From: DATFJC01 sp964528795
GTDB taxonomy: Bacteria; Patescibacteriota; Patescibacteriia; UBA2591; UBA6264
Assembly: GCA_964528795.1 (NCBI GenBank)
Contig: CAZGUY010000010.1
Coordinates: 1 to 26,336, forward strand
Length of the DNA stretch: 26,336 nt
Direction: 5' to 3'
Positions 20,701 to 26,336 of this stretch are shown here, in pieces. A model generated the notes under the pieces. That model saw nothing but the letters and a program-made list of their open reading frames with translations. It did no database searches and was not told where the DNA came from. The position numbers and the translations under genes were made by a program. Each line of letters starts with the position of its first letter. The first letter of the stretch is position 1.

Positions 20701-22764
20701 ATGCAATTAGTGATTGTAGAGTCACCAACTAAATCTAAAACTATTGGCCGATTTATGAAAGATAAATATAATGTTATCTCTTGTAACGGCCATATTAGAG
20801 ATTTGCCTAAATCCAAACTAGGAATTGACGTTGAAAATAACTTTGAACCTCAATACGTTATTCCAAGAGCAAAAAGAAAAAAGGTAAATGAAATAAAAAA
20901 ATCTGCTAAAAAGGCAGATACAATATTTTTTGCTACTGATGAAGATAGAGAAGGAGAAGCTATAGCTTGGCACTTAAAAAAGATTTTAGAAAAAGAAAAA
21001 CTAGATAATCAAAAAACAAAAAGAATTACTTTTCATGAAATTACTAAAGACGCTATTAAAGAATCTTTAAAAAATCCAAGAAAAATAGATGAAAATTTAG
21101 TAAAAGCTCAAAAAGCAAGAAGAATATTAGATAGATTAGTTGGTTATAAGCTCTCTCCCCTACTTTGGAAAAAGGTAGTAAAGGGCTTATCAGCTGGAAG
21201 AGTTCAATCCCCAGCCTTAAGACTAATTGTAGAAAGAGAACAAGAAAGAAAAAACTTTAACCCAAAAGAATACTGGACCCTGGAAGTCGACCTTAAAACA
21301 AAGGATGATAAAAAGGAGGAGTTTAGTGCAGAATTAAATAAAAAAAATGGTGACAAAATTAAAAAGTTTGACATATCAACCAAAAAGCAGGTTGATAAAA
21401 TTTTAGAAAAACTTGAAAAATCAGACTACAAAGTAGCCAAAGTTTCAAAGAAAAATAAATCTAGAAAACCAAAACCTCCTTTTACAACTAGCACCCTTCA
21501 ACAAAGTGCTAGTAATAAATTAAATTTCTCTTCTAAAAAAACAATGTATTTGGCTCAAAGATTATATGAAGGTATAAAGCTTGGCAAAGAAACAATTGGT
21601 CTTATCACTTACCCTAGAACTGACTCTTACAACCTTTCTAAAAAATTCACTTACGGAGCTAAAAAATATATTGAAGAAAGTTTTGGAAAAAATTACTCTA
21701 AAACAAGAGTTTATAAAACAAAATCAAAAACTGCTCAAGAAGCTCATGAAGCAATTAGACCAACCAACCCTCAAAAAGCACCTAAACAAATTAAAAAGTA
21801 TTTAAGCAAAGACCAGTTTAGACTTTATAAACTTATTTGGAATAGAGCTATGAGCTCTCAAATGAGCAATTACAAATACTTATCTGTTAAAGCAAACATA
21901 AAAGCTAAGGAATTTCAATTTAAAGCTAGTGGATCTTCAACTAAGTTTGATGGTTGGATGAAACTTTATCCTAAAAAACAAAAAGAAAAATACATCCCTG
22001 AACTGAAAAAGGGACAAATACTAAACCTTTTAAAATTAAACCCAGAGCAACACTTTACACAGCCTCCAGCTCGATATACAGAAGCAAAATTAGTAAAACA
22101 CTTAGAAAAACACGGCATTGGAAGACCATCTACCTATGCTCCTATTATTTCAACTATTCAAAAAAGAAACTATGTTAAAAAAGAAAAATACAGATTTTAT
22201 CCTACTAAAATTGGTAATACGGTTATAAAGCTTTTAAAAAAGCATTTCCCTAATATTGTTGATTATAAATTTACTGCTAAAATGGAAAACAATTTAGATG
22301 AAATAGCTCAAAAGGGAGAAGATTATAAATCAATGATCAAAGATTTTTATATTCCATTTGAAAAAAGATTAAAAAGAAAAATGAAAGAAATAGACAAACA
22401 ATTTAAAGACAAAAAAACTGATAAAAAATGTCCAAAGTGTGGCGAACCTATGGTTATTAAAACAGGCCGATATGGGAAATTCTTGGCTTGTACTGGTTTT
22501 CCAGAATGCAAATATACCGAACCTCTTGAAAAAGATAAACCAAAAGAGCTTGATATAAAATGTCCTGAGTGTGATTCAAATATGGTAGAGAAAAAAACAA
22601 GAAAAGGAAAAACATTTTATGGTTGTTCTAATTGGCCAAAATGTGATTTTGCTCTTTGGCAAAAACCAACCGGTGAAAAGTGTCCAAAGTGTGATTCCAT
22701 GTTAGTAGAAAACAAAAAAGGTAAAGTTTATTGCTCTAATAAAGAATGTAAGTATAAAAAATAA
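20701..22764 (+). CDS. topA: DNA topoisomerase I (type IA)
   Basis: 687 residues. The Toprim domain has VIVESPTKSKT (catalytic Glu7) and FATDEDREGEAIAW near 78-91. The active-site Tyr304 is in GLITYPRTDSYNLS. KHLEKHGIGRPSTYAPIISTI is the conserved C-terminal core block. Three C-terminal zinc-finger/ribbon repeats (CPKCGEPM...CTGFPECKY; CPECDSNM...CSNWPKCDF; CPKCDSML...CSNKECKYK) bind single-stranded DNA. It relaxes negative supercoils. Near standard length for short TopA with three C4 modules. No strong Shine-Dalgarno. Confidence 0.97.
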   Translation: MQLVIVESPTKSKTIGRFMKDKYNVISCNGHIRDLPKSKLGIDVENNFEPQYVIPRAKRKKVNEIKKSAKKADTIFFATDEDREGEAIAWHLKKILEKEKLDNQKTKRITFHEITKDAIKESLKNPRKIDENLVKAQKARRILDRLVGYKLSPLLWKKVVKGLSAGRVQSPALRLIVEREQERKNFNPKEYWTLEVDLKTKDDKKEEFSAELNKKNGDKIKKFDISTKKQVDKILEKLEKSDYKVAKVSKKNKSRKPKPPFTTSTLQQSASNKLNFSSKKTMYLAQRLYEGIKLGKETIGLITYPRTDSYNLSKKFTYGAKKYIEESFGKNYSKTRVYKTKSKTAQEAHEAIRPTNPQKAPKQIKKYLSKDQFRLYKLIWNRAMSSQMSNYKYLSVKANIKAKEFQFKASGSSTKFDGWMKLYPKKQKEKYIPELKKGQILNLLKLNPEQHFTQPPARYTEAKLVKHLEKHGIGRPSTYAPIISTIQKRNYVKKEKYRFYPTKIGNTVIKLLKKHFPNIVDYKFTAKMENNLDEIAQKGEDYKSMIKDFYIPFEKRLKRKMKEIDKQFKDKKTDKKCPKCGEPMVIKTGRYGKFLACTGFPECKYTEPLEKDKPKELDIKCPECDSNMVEKKTRKGKTFYGCSNWPKCDFALWQKPTGEKCPKCDSMLVENKKGKVYCSNKECKYKK

Positions 22765-22791
22765 AATAGACAATAAAAAACCATATAAAAT

Positions 22792-22817
22792 AAAAATGGG
22801 TTTTTAAGCCCATTTTT
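22792..22817 (+). terminator. topA terminator
   Basis: A perfect 9-bp AAAAATGGG/CCCATTTTT stem with an 8-nt loop and T-rich 3' side, 27 nt past the topA stop. Confidence 0.85.
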
Positions 22818-22883
22818 TTATATATAAAATTTATTTATTATAATTATTTTATTTTAATTTAGCACCTATACCTTAATCTTAAT

Positions 22884-24539
22884 TTAACACCTACTTTGAT
22901 AGTCTTTTTTATAATGGCGAGCAATATTTACACATTGGTCTGATATTCTTTCTAAATTCACTATTATGTCATTAAATATTGGGCCATCTGACACTGGCAC
23001 TTCTCTTCTATAAAAACGCTGGGCATGGTTTTCTTTAGCTTGATCTGTCAACCTATCTACTTCATTTTCTCTTTCTAAAATTCTAACAACAGCATCTTGA
23101 CTTTCCTCTTTTATCAAAGGCCTTAAATCTTTTACACTCCCCCTTAAAAGTTCAATAATGTTTTTAAATTCTTTTTTAGCTTCATTTGAAAACTTTACTT
23201 CACTTTTTTCTTTGTGCTCTGCTAAGTTAGATACATTGTCAGCATGATCTGATATCCTCTCTAAACTATCTATAATTTCAGAATATCGAATAATTTGTCT
23301 AGCTTGATCTTTGCTTAATTTATCTTTGTTAATATTGCTTAAATAATCCATTACTTCTGTTTGTAAACTATCAATTACTATTTCAATATAAGATAAATCT
23401 CTTACTACTTTTGGATTAAAATCATAAGTTAGGCTATAGGATTTTTCTAACATATCTTCAACTAAATCTATTCCTCTACAAATTTCTTTTTTAACTCCTT
23501 GCAAAGCTTTTTTGGGTTCATTTAAAAAATCCTTGTTTAAGTGCTCTGTCCATAAAGGTATAAGCTTTTCTTCCCCGGGAATAATCTTTTTTATAAAACG
23601 AGAAAAAGGCTTTAACCAGAAAAAGAAAAGAAGAACTAAAAAGACGTTAAATAAAAGATGTCCTAAAGCGATTTGATTACCAAGTGATTCATTTAACATT
23701 TTTAAAAGATCACCAAAATAGCCAACAAAAGGCAAAATTAAAATAGCTGGAATAAGTTTAAAAATTAAATGAGAATAAGCTGTCCTTTTAGCACTAATAT
23801 TAGAACCAACACTAGCTAAAATTGCCGTTACAGTTGTTCCTATATTAGCTCCTAAAAATATTGGGATAGCTGTTCCTATTGAAATAAGACCTTGTTGGCC
23901 TAATAAGACCAAGATACTAGTTGTAATAGCACTTGATTGAACAATGGCCGTAAAAATAAAACCTACTATCAAACCTAAAATAGGACTACTTATATTAGAT
24001 AAAAAGCTTAAAAACCAAGGCGCTTCTTGAAAATAAGCCATTGCATCTCCCATTAAACTAAGCCCAAAAAACAAAAGTCCAAAATAAAATATGGCCTCTC
24101 CCACTACTTTTTTCTTGTTTTTCTCACCTTTACAAAAAAGCCAGATTAAAATTCCAACAATAATAAAAACAGGAGCTAATTTGGTTACTTTTAAAGCTAC
24201 TAATTGAGCTGTAATAGTAGAACCAATTGTTGCTCCTAAAACTATAGCTAAAGAACTAAAAAAGCTAATCAAACCAGCACTTACAAGGCCAACCGTTAAA
24301 ACAGTACTTGTAGAGCTACTTTGAAAAAGAGCTGTAATAATAGTTCCTAAAACTACTCCTTGACTTGGTCTTTTTACTAAACGCTTTATTAAATTACGTA
24401 TTTTTAAATTAAAAATACGTTGCATCTTTTTACTAAGACGCAACATACCAAAAATAAGTAAAGTCAAACCAGTAAAAAATAAAATAATTTGATCAAAGCC
24501 CATATTTAAAAATTTAAAAAATGTGGGAAGCAGATCCAT
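22884..24539 (-). CDS. Na/Pi-cotransporter family protein with PhoU-like C-terminal domain
   Basis: 551 residues. Two inverted transport repeats each carry the QSSS-type motif (ITALFQSSSTSTVLTVGLVSAGL near 65-90; FTAIVQSSAITTSILVLLGQQGL near 195-220) with GATIGST/GANIGTT partners, as in NptA/SLC34-type Na+/phosphate carriers. About eight spans precede residue 330. Residues 340-551 are helical and PhoU-like (two ERISD[HQ] motifs: DSLERISDHADN and NLERISDQCVNI). Membrane phosphate import with a built-in regulatory domain. The upstream zinc-ribbon gene is 26 nt away on the same transcript. Confidence 0.92.
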   Translation of the reverse strand: MDLLPTFFKFLNMGFDQIILFFTGLTLLIFGMLRLSKKMQRIFNLKIRNLIKRLVKRPSQGVVLGTIITALFQSSSTSTVLTVGLVSAGLISFFSSLAIVLGATIGSTITAQLVALKVTKLAPVFIIVGILIWLFCKGEKNKKKVVGEAIFYFGLLFFGLSLMGDAMAYFQEAPWFLSFLSNISSPILGLIVGFIFTAIVQSSAITTSILVLLGQQGLISIGTAIPIFLGANIGTTVTAILASVGSNISAKRTAYSHLIFKLIPAILILPFVGYFGDLLKMLNESLGNQIALGHLLFNVFLVLLFFFWLKPFSRFIKKIIPGEEKLIPLWTEHLNKDFLNEPKKALQGVKKEICRGIDLVEDMLEKSYSLTYDFNPKVVRDLSYIEIVIDSLQTEVMDYLSNINKDKLSKDQARQIIRYSEIIDSLERISDHADNVSNLAEHKEKSEVKFSNEAKKEFKNIIELLRGSVKDLRPLIKEESQDAVVRILERENEVDRLTDQAKENHAQRFYRREVPVSDGPIFNDIIVNLERISDQCVNIARHYKKDYQSRC

Positions 24540-24565
24540 CTTTAAAGACCTGCTCCCTTTTACTG

Positions 24566-24766
24566 TTAGTATCTTAACTCTTGTAATTTTTCCTTATCTA
24601 CTAGATCTAGACCAAAATCATGCATGGGATCAGCTAGTTTACCAGCTTTACCACAAACAGGACATATACCACGCCAAATACCAATTACCTTTTTTTGCAT
24701 ATTACCGCCTAACTTGCGAGCACAATCAACACATACTTCATCATACGGGAAAGGTACTTTTGTCAT
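24566..24766 (-). CDS. Small zinc-ribbon protein
   Basis: 66 residues. C12-V-D-C15 and C35-P-V-C38-G form one treble-clef/zinc-ribbon site. The rest (KLADPMHDFGLDLVDKEKLQEL) is acidic and helical. No family name recognised; it could bind nucleic acid or act as an adaptor. GGAGGT precedes the ATG by 7 nt, and a full-consensus promoter lies upstream. Co-transcribed with the Na/Pi-type transporter. Confidence 0.8.
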   Translation of the reverse strand: MTKVPFPYDEVCVDCARKLGGNMQKKVIGIWRGICPVCGKAGKLADPMHDFGLDLVDKEKLQELRY

Positions 24767-24804
24767 TTCTTACCTCCTTTTTTAGTTTTAACTAGTTAAA
24801 AAAT

Positions 24805-24833
24805 ATTATACAACTAAAGATTTATTTTGTCAA
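24805..24833 (-). promoter_or_regulatory. Full-consensus promoter of the zinc-ribbon/transporter operon
   Basis: TTGACA (24833-24828) and TATAAT (24810-24805) with a 17-nt spacer: a perfect sigma70-type promoter. Confidence 0.93.
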
Positions 24834-24838
24834 CAAAC

Positions 24839-24866
24839 TTGCATTTTTTAAAATTATAGTTAAAAT
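24839..24866 (+). promoter_or_regulatory. tRNA-Leu promoter
   Basis: TTGCAT (24839-24844) and TAAAAT (24861-24866) with a 16-nt spacer; the -10 ends 9 nt before the tRNA. Back to back with the consensus promoter on the other strand. Confidence 0.6.
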
Positions 24867-24875
24867 AAATGATAA

Positions 24876-24963
24876 GCCGGAGTGGCGAAATTGGCAAACG
24901 CGTGTGACTCAAAATCACATGGGATTTATTCCCTTGTGGGTTCAAGTCCCACCTCCGGCACCA
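24876..24963 (+). tRNA. tRNA-Leu (anticodon CAA)
   Basis: Acceptor GCCGGAG/CTCCGGC; anticodon stem TGTGA/TCACA with loop CTCAAAA, giving CAA. A long class II variable arm (GGGATTTATTCCC) is followed by T-arm GTGGG-TTCAAGT-CCCAC, discriminator A and an encoded CCA. A 9-bp hairpin CCATGAACC/GGTTCATGG begins at the CCA, without a U-tract. Confidence 0.97.
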
Positions 24964-25022
24964 TGAACCACGTTGGGTTCATGGCAAGCATCCTAACTAT
25001 TACAAGTTGTAGCACTCAATAA

Positions 25023-25072
25023 GATTTGAACCAGAAAGGGGTCGGGAAAACATGATTGTTTTCCCGTGGAGG
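25023..25072 (+). repeat. Dispersed tRNA-adjacent repeat, copy B
   Basis: Matches the complement of 3655-3712 with a few substitutions. The 9-bp hairpin GGGAAAACA/TGTTTTCCC (25044-25065) is perfect here. The reverse strand carries GTTCAAATC, fitting the T-loop consensus GTTCRANNC. It is followed by a second short hairpin TAAAACC/GGTTTTA (25079-25096). Confidence 0.75.
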
Positions 25073-25118
25073 AAATATTAAAACCGAGTGGTTTTAGGGA
25101 GCGTTACGAAGTAGCGAC

Positions 25119-25140
25119 GTTCAAGTCCCACCTCCGGCAC
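25119..25140 (+). repeat. Duplicate of the tRNA-Leu 3' end (att-like)
   Basis: 22 bases identical to 24940-24961: T-loop, T-stem and acceptor 3' strand of tRNA-Leu. It lies 179 bp downstream in the same orientation, without the rest of the tRNA. Arrangement as left by an element integrating at a tRNA 3' end. Confidence 0.8.
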
Positions 25141-25155
25141 TTTTTAATATAAAAA

Positions 25156-25184
25156 ATAGACTCTGCAATTTATACAGAGTCTAT
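25156..25184. terminator. Bidirectional terminator
   Basis: A perfect 10-bp ATAGACTCTG/CAGAGTCTAT stem with T-runs on both strands. It ends the minus-strand gene at 25200 and any tRNA-Leu readthrough. Confidence 0.85.
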
Positions 25185-25199
25185 ATTTTTTTAAAAATT

Positions 25200-25883
25200 T
25201 TAGGACCTACCTTTTATAGGTCTTTTTTCTTCTTTTTCAACAACTAGTTTCCAGCCTTTACGTACACTCAAATCATGAATACCGTCACTAAAGCTTTTTC
25301 TTCTTTCTATTTCAAAATTGAACATTTTACTTAAATACTCAATTAAACCTTGCTGCCAAGCTTGATAATGAAGATCACTGATTTTACTATTAGCACAATC
25401 TTTTTCAAAAAGTGCTACAAAGCTAAAATATTTTTTAACATTATTATCTTTGATTTCGCCAACAACCTTTTCTGAGGAGTCTTTTTTAGCCATCATGTTG
25501 TTAAAAGTTTCTTCGTTTTGTTTATCAATCTTATCTATAATGTAATCAATTAAAAGACCATCATAATGGGCACCTGAGTTTTTTAGCTTTTGAAAACTAA
25601 CCTCTACAGCAATCAGTTTTTTAACAAGATTAATTTTCCGCCTTAAAAAAGCAATTTGATTTTTCTGGTCATTTGTGAAATTTTTTACTTTTTTATAAGC
25701 CGCACCATCCATTTGAGATACAAGATTTTGCAATTCACCTTTAAAACAATTAAGTAGCTCTAACATTTTACTGACCCTTAATATATCATTAGGATCATCA
25801 TAAAATTTTTCAAGCTTTGATCTAATACTGACCGGTCCCATATTTTGAATCATTTCTTTTATTTCTTTTAAGAAAAGCTTCAT
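25200..25883 (-). CDS. Hypothetical protein, paralogue of the adjacent upstream gene
   Basis: 227 residues, family not recognised. Mostly helical and charged, with no spans. The C-terminal part (KVVGEIKDNNVKKYFSFV to GIHDLSVRKGWKLVVEKEE) matches the C-terminal part of the next gene (KVILKIKDEKIKKYFSVV to FNIKEDWKLVLEDED). The N-terminal half (IKEMIQNMGPVSIRSKLEKF) has no visible catalytic motif. AAAGGGGGAAG lies before the ATG and a good promoter upstream. Monocistronic. Confidence 0.78.
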   Translation of the reverse strand: MKLFLKEIKEMIQNMGPVSIRSKLEKFYDDPNDILRVSKMLELLNCFKGELQNLVSQMDGAAYKKVKNFTNDQKNQIAFLRRKINLVKKLIAVEVSFQKLKNSGAHYDGLLIDYIIDKIDKQNEETFNNMMAKKDSSEKVVGEIKDNNVKKYFSFVALFEKDCANSKISDLHYQAWQQGLIEYLSKMFNFEIERRKSFSDGIHDLSVRKGWKLVVEKEEKRPIKGRS

Positions 25884-25936
25884 AACTTCCCCCTTTCTTG
25901 TATTTTTATTTTATTGTAACTAACTTTATTAGTTCA

Positions 25937-25965
25937 AACATAGCACAAATCAACCATTTTGTCAA
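25937..25965 (-). promoter_or_regulatory. Promoter of the 227-residue gene
   Basis: TTGACA (25965-25960) and TATGTT (25942-25937) with a 17-nt spacer and a TGC extended -10. The leader is about 45 nt. Confidence 0.78.
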
Positions 25966-25974
25966 TATAAAAAT

Positions 25975-26002
25975 AAGATCCTATTAATTAAAATAGGATC
26001 TT
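25975..26002 (-). terminator. Terminator of the partial gene at the window end
   Basis: An 11-bp AAGATCCTATT/AATAGGATCTT stem with a 6-nt loop, followed on the minus strand by ATTTTTAT; 12 nt past the stop. Confidence 0.85.
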
Positions 26003-26014
26003 TTGTTTTTAACT

Positions 26015-26336
26015 TTAAGCTTTGGCTTGAATAACTTGATCTTGGTCTTCGTCTTCTAAAACAAGTTTCCAGTCTTCTTTGATATTAAAATTTTTTCCAC
26101 TTGAATAAAGAGAAATAGAATACCTTTGATCAATTTCATAGCAAAGTAAAGAATCAAAAAAGAAATATATATTATCAACCAATGTAGTAAAATCAATTAA
26201 GAAGTTTTCTTTATTGTCTTTATTCTCATAAAGTTCATCTTCTAAATCAAGTAAGTTGTTTTTAACAAAGCGCACAACGGAAAAATATTTTTTAATCTTT
26301 TCATCTTTAATCTTTAATATTACCTTATCTCCTGAA
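26015..26336 (-). CDS. Hypothetical protein, C-terminal part, truncated by the window edge
   Basis: The frame stays open to the window edge (26335), so the real start lies outside; a GTG at 26275 is internal. The visible 107 residues begin S-G-D-K-V-I-L-K-I-K-D-E-K-I-K-K-Y-F-S-V-V and end in an acidic QDQVIQAKA tail. They resemble the C-terminal half of the 227-residue neighbour, marking a tandem duplication that has diverged. No known domain recognised. Confidence 0.75.
   Translation of the reverse strand, partial: SGDKVILKIKDEKIKKYFSVVRFVKNNLLDLEDELYENKDNKENFLIDFTTLVDNIYFFFDSLLCYEIDQRYSISLYSSGKNFNIKEDWKLVLEDEDQDQVIQAKA

Noticed and set aside
22855..22893. Imperfect direct repeat (TTAATTTAGCACCTA/TTAATTTAACACCTA) at the end of the Na/Pi-type gene
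   Set aside because: A short tandem duplication around a stop codon with no evident function.
25119..25140. A second tRNA-Leu gene
   Set aside because: Only the T-arm and acceptor 3' strand are present; there is no anticodon or D-arm.
1..26336. UGA recoding (Gly, as in Gracilibacteria/Absconditabacteria)
   Set aside because: Recognisable genes are full length under the standard code and no conserved block is interrupted by UGA.

Overview
The window is AT-rich bacterial DNA (Gs and Cs are sparse throughout) that reads cleanly in the standard bacterial code. Several features point to a small-genome Patescibacteria/CPR-type bacterium assembled from a metagenome: very short genes of the DUF5652, DUF3467 and DUF6485 types, a shortened HrcA, mixed leaderless and Shine-Dalgarno initiation, and a 100-N scaffold gap. 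The exact lineage cannot be fixed from sequence reading alone.

Region 1 (1-4031) is the most unusual part. Two identical tRNA-Gln(UUG) genes, each with the same 31-bp upstream flank, bracket about 3.7 kb. Inside is a compact gene set that looks like a ribosomally synthesised, post-translationally modified peptide (RiPP) cluster. It has a radical SAM/SPASM enzyme on a strong promoter and, 33 nt downstream with an excellent ribosome binding site, a 64-residue peptide. Every Phe, Tyr and Trp of that peptide lies in its C-terminal third and is followed at i+2 by Asp or Asn, the signature expected of a three-residue-cyclophane (triceptide) substrate. Two paralogous HExxH proteins lie on either side; the second is frameshifted near its 3' end, and a short remnant of a third copy lies beside the left tRNA. 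No integrase is present, so movement would rely on recombination between the repeats or on a helper.

Region 2 (4024-10821, minus strand) is a Wzx/Wzy-type surface polysaccharide operon: flippase, GT4-like glycosyltransferase, GT2, polymerase/ligase, GT2, GT2. Region 3 (10890-13265, minus) holds ribosomal protein S9, with an exceptional Lys/Ser-rich N-terminal extension of about 80 residues, and two multi-spanning membrane proteins. The N gap inside rpsI is almost certainly false: 55 identical bases flank it, and collapsing them restores a 207-codon frame.

Region 4 (13404-17239, minus) is a heat-shock operon hrcA-grpE-hsp20-dnaK behind a perfect CIRCE operator. Region 5 (17334-19726, minus) has four small genes (DUF3467, nucleotidyltransferase, Cys-rich DUF6485-like, DUF5652) downstream of murG. 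Region 6 (19852-22764) has a small plus-strand gene with a palindrome at its start site, a minus-strand gene whose stop codon lies inside its own terminator, and topA. Region 7 (22884-24766, minus) is a zinc-ribbon gene plus an Na/Pi-cotransporter/PhoU protein behind a consensus promoter.

Region 8 (24876-26336) has tRNA-Leu(CAA), a 179-bp unit ending in a second copy of the tRNA-Leu 3' end, and two tandem paralogous genes of unknown function, the second cut by the window edge. A hairpin-containing repeat with a T-loop-like motif occurs beside both the tRNA-Gln and tRNA-Leu loci.
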